Shown here piece by piece: positions 10,651-21,923 of a DNA stretch of 64,000 bases (position 1 is its first letter; each line of letters opens with the position of its first letter). Made by a program: the position numbers and the translations under genes. Source of the DNA: Owenia fusiformis (lineage: Eukaryota > Annelida > Polychaeta > Sabellida > Oweniidae); contig CAIIXF020000012.1 in the NCBI GenBank assembly GCA_903813345.2, forward strand, positions 3,325,318 to 3,389,317. Reading direction: 5' to 3'. The notes beneath the pieces are model-generated. The model was not told the DNA's origin. It searched no databases and was given only the letters and a program-made list of their open reading frames with translations.

Positions 10651-12359
10651 TAGCAAGAACCGACTACCACTGAACGAAAATTATATACATAAAACGATAT
10701 CTCATTTCCCTGGGAAGATTGCCGGACTGGCCCATAACTACGACGTCACATATTGCTCAGGTCAATAAAGTAAAATAAATGCCTTCTAAATCAATACTTA
10801 TACCCCTAGAACAGGTCCGGCAAGGTAGTAATGATTGTATTTGCTGATACTAAAGGAACTAAATAGTGCAAAAAACATTTGACATAATCAGATGTTTTGG
10901 AACTAGTATTTACTCGAGACTACATTTCTAATGATAATAATCTTCGATCTGTTAAAAGATATATTAAACAAAGGATAAAATAATCTTAAAATATTGCGAT
11001 ATTGTCTATGTGGTATGTTTTTTCTAAATTATAACACGAACGCTCTTTCAATTGTACTGATTGATAAACTATATAAACATAACCCCTAAAAAATAAAGAG
11101 TAAATAGTTTGGACATTTTTGCATCTAATTTATATATAATAATCTTTAATTCTCACACATTTGATCAGATATATTAAATCAAATATTAATATTTCATATC
11201 AAGTCGCATTGATTGTACTTTTAATAGATAAGATTACTTTCAAGAAATGTATCATTAGCTGATCACATGCCTTTATTCTGGCTTTATTCTCGACTTTAAG
11301 AGTTGTAAAAGAACGTTTTAAAAGGACGTGTATTGGAACGTTTCGAATTATGGTCATTAAGCGATAGGTTCTCCATATACAATTGCTCGATTGAGAATGA
11401 AGGTTTAATCAGCTGTTATAATTAGGCCCATGAAAAACACAATTTGGGAGGAAAGTAACCATCGGGGTCATAATTTAAGTATCCTTCATTATTTTTAAAT
11501 TGTCCAGACTGGATGAAACGATACGTAATTCAATTCTAAATGATATGATATCTTTAATAAATATTCAAACTACATCTATGTCATATTATCTGTTTTTGAC
11601 TTTCAGCCTTTTATAGATGTCACTTGTTGACACACATAGAGAGAACACGAAGTGCACTGACATGAGAGATCTGACATCTCTATCTGATCCTACTTCCCAC
11701 ATAATACAATAATACAACGAGATAAATACTAAACAAAAGAACTGATGCAAATATCTGACATATCTTGCACATGCAAACATAGTATAATGTAGTAGTACCC
11801 GTATTAGATAAGTATGAAAATGCAAATGTCTCAACTAAAAACTGTACTTTGAATGAATTCATTGAGTTAATGAGTTACTTTTGATTAACCTTATGTTGTG
11901 AAAAATAGATCCTTTGTTATCAAAAATCCGATTATAATTTGGATTCGACTTTGTAAATGATTTCCAATGACTAAATAGCCCACAAATACTTTTGATTGTG
12001 CTTGAAAGGAAGGCAAATGAATGAACATTTTAGATACAGTTTTTTTAATAAATTGATTAATTCAAGTTATCTTCTTTTTTAAGCATATGATCAAAATATA
12101 TATGTTAATAAGCTAATAAAAAACATAATTGAATCCTGTGCTAAGGGCTGACGCGCATGTTTTTCTGTACTTCTAATAATAAGTGACTTTTGTTATTCAC
12201 AAAATATGAGAAACAATACTAATTCCTGTATTCCATTTTATAAAAAAAATTCCGTACATGCACCCTGGCATGCTTTTAATTTTTTGATTATATACCTAAA
12301 ATCTCAACATATTTAAATTGTCTGCAATATTTCATTTTATTCCAAAACTATAACTGTGA
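10651..12359. other. No gene seen
   Basis: AT-rich sequence. Overlapping minus-strand open frames at 11586-11862 carry no domain or splice evidence. Confidence 0.35.
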
Positions 12360-13420
12360 ATTGCATAAAAACACAAACATCGATGAAAAAGGTCACATTC
12401 ATCGACTGAGAACAGATTATGCATTGTATTTCTATTTTATAAAAGCGCACCGTTCATTTTTCAAAACTGGCTCCAAGATGGGGCCAGTTTACAAATCAGC
12501 TCGCTTCATTTAACACAAGCTTTTTAGGGACACTCTAGCAACTGGAAATCATGGGGTACTGTCTCCCGATCATTTTGATGCATCTTATTCTTCTTGAATT
12601 ATAATTTTAATAAAATAAAATAAGATATTTTATGCATCTTATTCTCTTATTATTTGCATGAAAATTTAAAAAACTGAAAAATATGTAAAATCTTAACATA
12701 TTTCAAGATTTTCTGCAAAACGTCATTATAAGCCAAAATTATAAGTGTAGATAGAATTAAAAGCATGAATAATGATGAATCGGATCACGTTCATCAATTC
12801 AGAACAGATTATTCATTGTATTTCTGTTTAATAAAAACGCACCTTTCCCAGTTGCTAGATTGTCCTTATATATCTTGTGTTAAATGTAGCGAGCTGATAC
12901 TGAAAAATGTGCGGTGCGTTTTTATTAAACGGAAATAATGATGCATAATATATTGTAAATTGATGAACGTGATCCTATTCATCGATATTTATGCTTAGAA
13001 TGTAATTTGCCTTCAATGATTTTGGTATGACATAACTTTCTGCAAAAAAACTACAATTATGTTAAGATTTTATATATTTTTCATTTTTTCTCATTTTCAT
13101 AAAAGTTGTACGAGAATAAGATGCATAATGCACATCAAAATGATCGGGAGCCAGTATTCCATCATTTCCAGTCGCTAGATCGCCCCTAAATAGCTTATGT
13201 TAAACGGGGCGCACCGATTTGTAAACTGGCTCCAACTTAGAGCCAGTTTTGAAAAATGCGCGGTGCGTTTTTATTAAACGGAAATATGAAGAATAATGTA
13301 TTCTAAATTGATCAATGTGATCTTATTCATCGATAGTTATGCGAAGAATACAATTTACCTTTATAGTTTTGGTATAAAATAACTTGTTTGCAAAAAATAG
13401 AATCATGTTAAGATTTTATG
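12360..13420. repeat. ~1-kb fold-back element with nested arms
   Basis: The left arm (about 12360-12660) includes gcgcaccgttcatttttc, actggctccaagatggggcc and tcccgatcattttgatgcat. It is inverted relative to 13110-13410 (atgcacatcaaaatgatcgg, actggctccaacttagagcc, gcggtgcgtttttattaaac). A shorter copy of the same arm lies at 12770-13000. This is a long imperfect palindrome without coding sequence. Confidence 0.7.
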
Positions 13421-13440
13421 TATTGTTTCTTGGTGATTCC

Positions 13441-13630
13441 TTGTTGACTCTAGAAACCGGCTTCTGTAGTAATATCGTAAGAAGCCAGTTTGTAAAAGCC
13501 GGCTTCTCGGTGACTCCAGAAGCCGGCTTCTGTTGTACTTAACAAGCCGGCTTTTAAAAGCCGATTTCTTGTTGACTGCTGAAGTCGGCTTCTGTAGTAC
13601 GTTAAAAGCCAGTTTGAAAAATCGGTTTTA
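13441..13630. repeat. ~58-bp tandem repeat carrying a GAAGCCGGCTTC palindrome
   Basis: About three degenerate units of the form tTGACTCCaGAAGCCGGC, then TTCTGTAGTAC, then TTAAAAGCCAGTTTG, then TAAAAGCCGGCTTCT. The self-complementary 12-mer GAAGCCGGCTTC recurs with variants. The minus-strand open frame at 13450-13728 is produced by the repeat. Confidence 0.7.
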
Positions 13631-14204
13631 CGTTTGAGTACTTCTGGAAAAGGTTGCCACAGCGTAATTACCGGTTTAAGTGTACTTGATGAACTGCTTT
13701 TGTTAAAAACGTGTAAGCATGAGCTCATTTTCTTTTTCGTGATATCTAGGGGAAATATTATTACTATAAATTATGCAGTGCTCTCGACCGTGGGCAGTTC
13801 AAAAACGCAGCCTTGGTCTTTAGCTCATAAAAAGTAGACACAACTCCACAAGAAGATTCAGATGACCATATCAACTTTATGCACCTATGGCAATCATAAT
13901 ATGTGGCGTCTATTCCTTCGCAGGCATACCTGGGTGATCTTATTAATGACAACTATATCATCTTGTGATTGATTAAATGATGCTCCCTGAAAGTAAAACT
14001 CACAAGGATTTACAGGGTTATGTTACAAACGGTAGATGGCATTTCTTTGTAGAATTCAGGAGTGGAAACTCTTGTGGAGTTGCTCCACCGAGCCTAGTTT
14101 AATGTGCTGAAGGACTTCTCGGATATCATGTAGACAAAAATGAAAAGCAACATTATGTGGGTAATATGATATGTAATATATTGTACCCCTTCCCCATGTT
14201 CGAT
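13631..14204. other. No gene recognised; downstream flank of the Ser-rich repeat gene
   Basis: Two short open frames (13634-13837 plus, 13764-13952 minus) have no supporting signal. The 3' UTR of the minus-strand Ser-rich gene should begin at 14204 and run leftward. I see no canonical AATAAA close to the stop on that strand. Confidence 0.35.
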
Positions 14205-15497
14205 TCAGCGTTCGATTCTACCATCAGCAGAACCATCAGCGGATGAAGAGCCTTCACTAGAACCTTCGGAAGAACCATCAGCGGATGAAGAGCCTTCACT
14301 AGAACCTTCGGAAGAACCATCAGCGGATGAAGAGCCTTCACTAGAACCTTCGGAAGAACCATCAGCGGACGAGGAGCCTTCATTAGAACCTTCAGAAGAA
14401 CCATCGGTGGATGACGAGCCTTCACTAGAACCTTCAGAAGAACCATCAGCGGACGAGGAGCCTTCACTAGAACCTTCAACAGAACCATCGGCGGATGAGG
14501 AGCCTTCACTAGCACCTTCTGAAGAACCATCAGAGGATGAAGAGCCTTCACTAGAACCTTCGGAAGAACCATCAGCGGATGCAGAACCTTCAGAAGAACC
14601 TTCAGAAGAACCATCAGAGGATGAGGAGCCTTCACTAGAACCTTCAGCAGAACCATCAGCGGATGAAGAGCCTTCACTAGAACCTTCGGAAGAACGATCA
14701 GCGGATGAAGAGCCTTCACTAGAACCTTCAGCAGAACCATCAGCGGACGAAGAGCCTTCACTAGAACCTTCGGAAGAACCATCAGCGGATGAAGAGCCTT
14801 CACTAGAACCTTCGGAAGAACCATCAGCGGATGACAAGCCTTCACTAGAACCTTCTGAAGAGCCATCAGCGGATGAGGAGCCTTCACTAGAACCGTCGGA
14901 AGAACCATCAGCGGATGACGAGCCTTCACTAGAACCTTCTGAAGAGCCACCAGCGGATGAGGAGCCTTCACTAGAACCTTCTGAAGTACCATCAGAGGAT
15001 GAGGAGCCTTCACTAGAACCTTCAGCAGAACCATCAGCGGACGAGGAGCCTTCACTAGAACCTTCTGAAGAACCTTCAGCGGATGAGGAGCCTTCACTAG
15101 AACCTTCTGAAGAACCATCAGCGGATGAGGAGCCTTCGCTGGAACCTTCTGAAGAACCATCAGCGGATGAAGAGGCTTCACTAGAACCTTCTGAAGAACC
15201 ATCAGCGGATGAGGAGCCTTCACTAGAACCTTCAGCAGAACCATCAGCGGAGGAGGAGCCTTCACTAGAACCTTCAATAGAACCTTCGACTGGGCCAAGA
15301 GCGAATGATGATCGGTCATCTTGATTAAAATGTTTTACTAGACCACCAGAGTAGACATCAGTATCAGTAGCGACCGAGGATCCGTCAGCTTGATTAAAAT
15401 GTTGAACCAGACCACCAGGGTTGACATCAACTGTTCGTGCACAAACTGATACCACAAGACATCCACAAACGAGTAAGTGTACGGATAGATTCATCAT
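14205..15497 (-). CDS. Secreted acidic Ser/Gly/Glu-rich repeat protein (430 aa)
   Basis: Unrecognised protein, presumably secreted. I start it at the first of two adjacent Met codons (15497). The longer open frame to 15527 crosses what looks like an acceptor (tgtttgtttttcag|AATAAAA, exon start 15512), so those extra residues are probably intron. Residues 1-20 ([20 protein letters not shown]) form a signal peptide. Next come two related short motifs, [14 protein letters not shown] and [14 protein letters not shown]. About 25 tandem 14-residue units of consensus [14 protein letters not shown] follow, ending [10 protein letters not shown]. It has no aromatic residues or Cys in the repeat and is strongly acidic. 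Each unit has two S-x-E sites, the recognition motif of secretory-pathway Fam20C-type kinases, so heavy phosphorylation is a reasonable inference. Comparable acidic Ser-rich proteins serve in biomineral matrices, adhesives or mucus, but none is identifiable here. Open frames on the other strand and frame are consequences of the 42-bp repeat. Confidence 0.85.
   Translation of the reverse strand: MMNLSVHLLVCGCLVVSVCARTVDVNPGGLVQHFNQADGSSVATDTDVYSGGLVKHFNQDDRSSFALGPVEGSIEGSSEGSSSADGSAEGSSEGSSSADGSSEGSSEASSSADGSSEGSSEGSSSADGSSEGSSEGSSSAEGSSEGSSEGSSSADGSAEGSSEGSSSSDGTSEGSSEGSSSAGGSSEGSSEGSSSADGSSDGSSEGSSSADGSSEGSSEGLSSADGSSEGSSEGSSSADGSSEGSSEGSSSADGSAEGSSEGSSSADRSSEGSSEGSSSADGSAEGSSEGSSSSDGSSEGSSEGSASADGSSEGSSEGSSSSDGSSEGASEGSSSADGSVEGSSEGSSSADGSSEGSSEGSSSTDGSSEGSNEGSSSADGSSEGSSEGSSSADGSSEGSSEGSSSADGSSEGSSEGSSSADGSADGRIER
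14222..15282. repeat. 42-bp coding minisatellite (~25 units)
   Basis: The plus-strand unit is built from gaaccatcagcggatgaag, agccttcactagaaccttc and gaa. Length is conserved as multiples of three, with variant third positions (gatgag/gacgag, tcggaa/tctgaa/tcagca). Because no frame of the unit contains a stop, long antisense open frames arise (for example 14407-15324 plus). Confidence 0.95.
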
Positions 15498-15511
15498 ATT
15501 GTTTTTTTTAT

Positions 15512-15526
15512 TCTGAAAAACAAACA
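15512..15526 (-). promoter_or_regulatory. Splice acceptor before the start codon of the Ser-rich gene
   Basis: The minus-strand tgtttgtttttcag|AATAA, 14 bp upstream of the ATG, indicates a 5'-UTR intron. The promoter and first exon would then lie to the right, within or beyond the 15.5-17 kb repeats. Confidence 0.5.
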
Positions 15527-15825
15527 TTATTCATTATCTATACGAAAAAAACATGCGTATTCAAAATTTTAATTTGTAATAAGCCTGGATTGAATAATTT
15601 GTGATAATATTTTACAAATTATAGAGGGTATCAGATGTACTAGATGTAAAACTCAATGAACATTCTGTTCCTTTTTAAAGGCACCGGGAAACTACTTTGG
15701 CCTATATTTTAGTCAACTGTTACCCAATCAAAATGTGATATGTAAAGATTTTATCCTTAAAAAATTGTGTTTGAAGGACCTTGTCCAACATTGTTGACTT
15801 ATTTAAAATAACATTTTGGTTTTAG

Positions 15826-15940
15826 TACAATAACGTCATTTCGAAGGACAATTTAGTGAAATATTGTACCGAGGGCCGAAGGCCCAAGGTCCAATATTTC
15901 ACTATATTGCCCGCAGAAATGAGGTTATTAGTATTATTAC
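15826..15940. repeat. GGCCGAAGGCC palindromic MITE
   Basis: gtacaataacgtcatttcg ... tagtgaaatattgtaccgag, then ggccgaaggcccaaggtcc, then aatatttcactatattgccc, then aaatgaggttatt. The outer motifs are inverted repeats around the GGCCGAAGGCC core. It is a sister of copies at 10542 and 29610. Confidence 0.7.
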
Positions 15941-15984
15941 CACCGTTAATGACCAGTACTATTAATTAGCAAAACTTAGGTATT

Positions 15985-16850
15985 TATAGGATATCCTATG
16001 ATTTTGAGGAATATCATTTTTATCTACGAGGTGATATTGATATCTGCACGAGAGAGCGAAGCGAACGAGTGCATATATCAATATCACCGAGTAGATTAAA
16101 ATGATATTCTGAAAAAAATCATAGGATGTTCTTATTATCCTACACTTACAAGGAGTGTACTAAATGTATAATATCATTGCAAAATGAATTTCATGCCAAA
16201 TAGAGTCAATTTGGCGGGAAATCAACAAGCGGAGTATATCGTCACAATATCCTCCGCATATTGGGTTTTCCGGAGTATATCGTCACGATATCCTCCGCCC
16301 GGAGTATATCGTGACGATATCCTCCGGATATTCATTTTACCCATAAATATCAAATTTATTTTTTAATGTTATTATACATTTAGTACACTAAGTGTAGGAT
16401 AATCAACATTATCCTACACTTAGTATGCTAAATGTATAATAACATTAAAAAATAAATTTGATATCTATTGGCAAAACGAATGACCGGAGGATATCGCCAC
16501 GATATACATCCGGAAAATCATTATGCGGAGGATATCGTGACGGTATACTCCGGAAACAATATGTGGAGGATATTGTGACGATATACTCCGCTTGTTGGTT
16601 TCCCTCCAAATTGACTATATTTGGCATGAAATTCATTTTTCAATGATATTATACATTTAGTACACTAGTAAGTGTAGGATAATAAGACCATCCTATGGTT
16701 TTTTAGAATATCATTTTAATCTACTCGGTGATAATGATATATACCCGTTCGCTTTGCTCACTCGGCAGATATCAATATCACGAAATTATCCCCTCGTAGA
16801 TAAAAATGATATTCTTCAAAATCATAGGATATCCTACAATTATTTCATAA
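15985..16850. repeat. Two-tier fold-back element (~865 bp) with CGGAGTATATCG palindromes
   Basis: The outer arms (15985-16140 against 16690-16850) pair motifs such as ggatatcctatgattttgag with its complement near 16835. The inner arms (16140-16390 against 16400-16680) start at gtgtactaaatgtataa. Each inner arm holds three copies of a self-complementary unit, CGGAGTATATCGTCACGATA followed by TCCTCCG. Open frames at 16184-16646 on both strands are artefacts. Confidence 0.8.
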
Positions 16851-17165
16851 TTTTGTGGAAACCAGTATAATAAAATGTTGTATAATGTAGTCAAATACTG
16901 TTTATAACTTGAAATGATTCCTATTCACATACGCATTTTATATCATTGTTTTTTATATCTGTAAAATATATATTTGTGTGCATGTAAAAATTAGAATTTA
17001 TTTCACTACATACCTGTATCAATGATGCTTTCAGAAATGAAGTGACGACTATTGTTAACTAACTAACTTATATGAGTTCGCTCTCCTAGTGCTGGTATAC
17101 GGAATATAAAATATACTAGGAAATGGCAACTCCACAGAATACAAACAAGACACACAGTGATAAAT

Positions 17166-18510
17166 ATCGCACTTTGAAGAGCAAACTGACCACCATGCAA
17201 TTTACCCAGCATGGCCAAAACCTAATCAGATCTTGGCACTAGTCTGCTCTTGCATCTGTAAACATTTCAAGCTGACAAGGTTAGCGGTTTTCCTGCAATT
17301 TTGATGACAAGAATTTATTTGTAGTCTTGAACTTTGGGAAAATTTAGATAACATTGTTTGTGACCTAATTTGATGACCTTCGACCTTGAAAATTTCACTT
17401 TTTCAGACCTCAGTAGGTCTTTTGTAATTAAGCTGACCTAAATTTAAATCCAAAATATCAATTTAGAAAATCAAATTTTTGACCTTTTCAAATTCAAAAT
17501 TCAAAATGGCCGCCAAATTGAAAAATTCAAAATGGCCACCATGTAATTCAGCCAGCATACCCAAAACCTAATCAGATCTTGGCAATAGTCTGCTCTTGCA
17601 TCTGTAAACATTTCAAGTTGAACGGATAAGTGGTTTTCCTGGAATTTTGATGACAAGATTTGTTGAAATAATTCAAAATGGCCGCCACGTAGTTTACCCA
17701 GCATGCCCTAAACCTAATCAGATCTTGGCACTAGTCTGCTATTGCATGTGTAAAAATTTCAAGTTGAACAGGTTAGCGGTTTTCTTGGAATTTTGATGAC
17801 AAGAATTGATTTGTAGTCTCAAACTTTGAGAAACTTGGATAACATCATTTGTGACCTAGTTTAATGACCTTGACCTTCGACCTTGAAAATTTCACTTTTT
17901 CAGACCTCAGTAGGTCTTTTGTGATTAAGCTGACCTAAATTTAAATCCAAAATATCAATTTAGAAAATCAACTTTTTGACCTTTTCAAGGTCACTGAAGG
18001 TGAATGAAAGGTCAAATCTGTGACCTAGTTTAATGACCTTGACTTTCGACTTTGAAAATTTCACTTTTTCAGACCTCAGTAGGTGTTTTGTAATTAAGCT
18101 GACCTAAATTTAAATCCAAAATATCAATTTAGAAAATCAACTTTTTTGACCTTTTCAAGGTCACTGAAGGTGAATGAAAGGTCAAATCTGAAATCTAAGG
18201 TCAGATTTGAACTTCTGAGAACTTGTAGATGTTTTTAAAAAAAAATTGGTCAATTTGGAGCAAGTTGAAAAATTCAAAATGGCCGCCAAATTGAAAAATT
18301 CAAAATAGCCACCATGTAATTCAGCCAGCATACCCAAACCTAATCAGATCTTGGTACTAGTCTGCTCTTGCATCTGTAAAAATTTCAAGTTGAACAGGTA
18401 AGCAGTTATCCTGGAAATTTGATGACAAGATTTGGTTTATGTGCCGCCCGCCCGCACGCCCGCCCGCCCAACAGCACAAGACGACGACAATATAGCACTT
18501 TTTCAAAGTG
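17166..18510. repeat. Long tandem-repeat array 1 (GACCTCAGTAGGTC / gacaag family)
   Basis: Several degenerate units of 300-400 bp carry recurrent blocks: cctaatcagatcttggcact, agtctgctcttgcatctgta, cctggaattttgatgacaag, cagacctcagtaggtcttt and aaaatggccgccaaattg. The left edge begins tatcgcactttg. The right edge has a run of CCGC/CCGCCC near 18438-18470, then a palindromic gcactttttcaaagtgcgata. The same core, inverted, builds the array at 25575-28066. Confidence 0.7.
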
Positions 18511-20375
18511 CGATAAAAATTGAACAAATTATTCATGAATCTGTAATTAGAGATATGTACTATATTCAATATATATGCCACAACATATATACTGTTGAAA
18601 ACACGTTGCGCATATTAACACGGGCTGGTATCGAAATATTTGTCCGCTGTGACGGAGCATGCTATTTTTCATAAGAACACTAAGAATACTTCACGATTTA
18701 TTTTTTAACTCATATGTTTCGTTATACCATAGAAAATTACTTACTCCATGAGATGGATATATCATTTGCGGGTAACTTTCACTTCTGTTTGAAGTTTAAT
18801 GACGCTGGGAAGAAAAGCTATTGAAAATGGCGCCGGAGTATCATACTTCAAAATGTACCATTTCTTGTTTAACTTTCTATTGGCACGATATAGTGACACG
18901 ATAATATTTACACATGGTTTCAGCATAACTAAGAAGGTATAGATGAGATGTTGATGTATTTTGTCTTTTTAATTCTTTTATAAAAAATAATTTTTAATTT
19001 TTCTGTCCGCTGTGACAGAGCAGTTGCAAATGTGAACTGTGAAAATGCTCCGTCACAGCGGACAAAGAATATTTACATTATTTTTTATAAAAAAATTAAA
19101 AAGACCCAATGCATTAATATCTCATTAATACATTCAGAGTTATGCTAAAAACATATGTTAATATTATCGTGTCACAATATCATGCCATTAAAAAGTTAAA
19201 AAAGAAATGGTACATTTTAGAGTTTGATACTCTGGCGCCAAAATCCAAAATATCAATTTAGAAAATCAACTTTTTTGACCTTTTCAAGGTCACTGAAGGT
19301 GAATGAAAGGTCAAATCTGAAATCTAAGGTCAGATTTGAACTTCTGAGAACTTGTAGATGTTTTTAAAAAAAATTTGGTCAATTTGGAGCAAGTTGAAAA
19401 ATTCAAAATGGCCGCCAAATTGAAAAATTCAAAATAGCCACCATGTAATTCAGCCAGCATACCCAAACCTAATCAGATCTTGGTACTAGTCTGCTCTTGC
19501 ATCTGTAAAAATTTCAAGTTGAACAGGTAAGCAGTTATCCTGGAAATTTGATGACAAGATTTGGTTTATGTGCCGCCCGCCCGCACGCCCGCCCGCCCAA
19601 CAGCACAAGACGACGACAATATAGCACTTTTTCAAAGTGCGATAAAAATTGAACAAATTATTCATGAATCTGTAATTAGAGATATGTACTATATTCAATA
19701 TATATGCCACAACATATATACTGTTGAAAACACGTTGCGCATATTAACACGGGCTGGTATCGAAATATTTGTCCGCTGTGACGGAGCATGCTATTTTTCA
19801 TAAGAACACTAAGAATACTTCACGATTTATTTTTTAACTCATATGTTTCGTTATACCATAGAAAATTACTTACTCCATGCGATGGATATATCATTTGCGG
19901 GTAACTTTCACTTCTGTTTGAAGTTTAATTACGCTGGGAAGAAAAGCTATTGAAAATGGCGCCGGAGTATCATACTTCAAAATGTACCATTTCTTGTTTA
20001 ACTTTCTATTGGCACGATATAGTGACACGATAATATTTACACATGGTTTCAGCATAACTAAGAAGGTATTGATGAGATGTTGATGTATTTGGTCTTTTTA
20101 ATTCTTTTATAAAAAATAATTTTTAATTTTTCTGTCCGCTGTGACGGAGCAGTTGCAAATGTGAACTGTGAAAATGCTCCGTCACAGCGGACAAAGAATA
20201 TTAACATTATTTTTTATAAAAAAAAATTAAAAAGACCCAATGCATTAATATCTCATTAATACAGTACATCCAGAGTTATGCTGAAAACATATGTTAATAT
20301 TATCGTGTCACAATATCATGCCATTAAAAAGTTAAAAAAGAAATGGTACATTTTAGAGTTTGATACTCTGGCGCC
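18112..20375. repeat. 1,129-bp direct tandem duplication
   Basis: The sequence from aaatccaaaatatcaattta (18112) to the tctggcgcc motif (19240) repeats almost exactly from 19241 to about 20375. Identical 74- and 80-codon open frames recur at 18357/18432 and 19486/19561. Differences are few (atgagatgg/atgcgatgg, tatagatg/tattgatg, a 4-bp insertion), so the duplication is recent. The left copy is cut at the ggcgcc centre of the fold-back element and the right copy continues into its complete other arm. Confidence 0.9.
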
Positions 20376-20560
20376 GTTTTCAATAGCTTTTACTCCTAGC
20401 GTTATTGGACTTCAAACAGAAGTGACGGTTACCCGCAAATGATATATCCATTGCATGGAGTAAGTAATTTTATTTGATATAACGAAACATATGAGTTAAA
20501 AAATAAATCGTGAAGCATTCTCAGTGTTTTTATGAAAAATAGCAAATCTGTCGATACCAG
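18635..20560. repeat. GTCCGCTGTGACGGAGCA fold-back elements
   Basis: Inverted arms around 19755-20150 and 20160-20560 (and the truncated copy from 18635) share gtccgctgtgacggagca, cacgatttattttttaactc, gatatatcatttgcgggtaa and cttcaaacagaagtga in opposite orientation. A tight inner hairpin, CTGTCCGCTGTGACGGAGCA ... TGCTCCGTCACAGCGGACA, lies near 20130-20195. It is non-coding. Confidence 0.75.
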
Positions 20561-21295
20561 CCTGTGATTAAAGCATGTATCGATGAAATCCCTTAATTTA
20601 AGTTCCATCCGATCCAAGTTTGGGGTTAATAGATTTTTTGAAAATCTCCAACCAAACGCAGACACAGTCATCCTTCCACTTTTAAGTTACAACCAGAATG
20701 ACAAAATGACGGAGCGACTTATTGACAGACGGAGCACTTTATTTTACCCCACGTCGAACCTGTCTGTTTGGGTAATAAAATAAGAGCGTAAAAGGAATAT
20801 GGGCAATATGGGAATATGGGCAGTGGATGTTAATCCTTCCAGGTTTCGTCAATAAGCTTGCAGTCTGCCATCTCAGCTCTTTCTAGCTTAATGGCGGATC
20901 CGGGGCATGGGCCCCCCTAAGGTTGGCCAGGAAAAAAAAGTTGGGCCCAGAAAAATTTTAGGCCAAAAAAGGCCTTAAGGCCACAAAAAGTGGGCCTTTT
21001 GGTCATTATTGGGCCTTCTTAGGCCTTATTTTTTTAATTTTAGGCCAAATTTTGAAGAAAATGGGCCTCAAATTTTCAAAATTTGGGCCCACTTTTCGGT
21101 TTTAGGGGCCCAGGTTTTTTCTCTGACCTCAAATTTGCCCCCCCCCCCCCCTGTTGGTTCCTGGATTCGCCACTGTAGCTTGTGGTGAGATGTAAAGTTG
21201 AGAAAAAACATTAAAGGAGTATCCTGAAATAAAATCAGAAGTTCAAAGCTGTTAGAAAATATACATAACATGGAATGATAAGTGCACTAATGAAT
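20561..21295. repeat. Low-complexity GGGCC/GGCC region and a GGATTCGCCACTG retroposon-like end
   Basis: 20900-21120 is rich in ggcctt/gggcc words. It ends in a C-run and cctgttggttcctggattcg followed by ccactgta. A related end, ttgttggtccccagattc next to a C-run, occurs at 32365-32400 with actggcgaagccc nearby. This is probably a dispersed short interspersed repeat. No gene is seen, and the minus-strand frame at 21068-21271 is an artefact. Confidence 0.45.
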
Positions 21296-21395
21296 CAACA
21301 CAAGGAGCACACGCGTCTCCAACTCGCAACCTCGTGGTCACGGCACCAATACGCGCCTATCACGAATATGTGATGCTCAAGCCCTTTAGCCAACT
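21296..21395 (-). repeat. tRNA-derived SINE-like segment
   Basis: The reverse complement contains a tRNA-like head followed by gtgaccacgaggttgcgagt and then tggagacgcgtgtgctcctt, including a B-box-like GGTTGCGAGTTGGAGAC. A homologous piece lies at 41395-41470 (GGTTGAGAGTTCGAGAC). Neither is an intact tRNA gene. Confidence 0.45.
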
Positions 21396-21397
21396 CG

Positions 21398-21790
21398 ACA
21401 TGTTGGTCATATTAGGATTTGTCACATGTTGGTCATATTAGGATTTGTCACATGTTGGTCATATTATAATTTGTCACATGTTGGTCATATTATGATTTGT
21501 CACATGTAGGTCATATTATAATTTGTCACATGTTGGTCATATTATGATTTGCCACATGTTGGTCATATCATGATTTGTCATATGTTGGTAACACTATGAT
21601 TTCTCACATGTTAGTAACATTATGATTTGTCCCGTGCATGTTAGTCACATTATGATTTCTCAAATCTTAGTCGCATTATGACTAGTCACATGTTGGTCAT
21701 ATTATGATTTGTCACATATTGGTCATTACATGATTTGTCACATACTGGTCACATTATGATTTGTTGATTTGCCACAAATTGGTCATAATG
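21398..21790. repeat. 26-bp satellite (~14 units)
   Basis: Tandem catgttggtcatattatg plus atttgtca units with increasing divergence to the right. It is clean at 21398-21540 and decayed after 21580. Confidence 0.9.
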
Positions 21791-21923
21791 ACGCAGTATC
21801 TAACAAAATTGCAAAAAATCGTTGTAATAAAGCAACAAAATTCATCGCTAAAAGGTTTTATTAAATTAATCACCATGGTTGTCAAAAAGATCGAGGAAAG
21901 TGTAAAATTGAGAAATTCTTATA

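Noticed and set aside
14153-15319. 388-codon minus-strand ORF ([11 protein letters not shown] repeats)
   Set aside because: Alternate frame of the same repeat; it starts within the repeat-flanking sequence and lacks a leader.
14407-15324. 305-codon plus-strand Glu/Pro/Ser-rich ORF
   Set aside because: It arises because the 42-bp repeat lacks stops in this frame. It has no signal peptide or start context, unlike the minus-strand frame.
16184-16646. Three ORFs of 60-63 codons in the fold-back
   Set aside because: They are mirror images of each other produced by the inverted repeats.
21395-21790. Possible CRISPR-like array
   Set aside because: The 26-bp units are contiguous and degenerate with no spacers, and the context is animal; it is a satellite.
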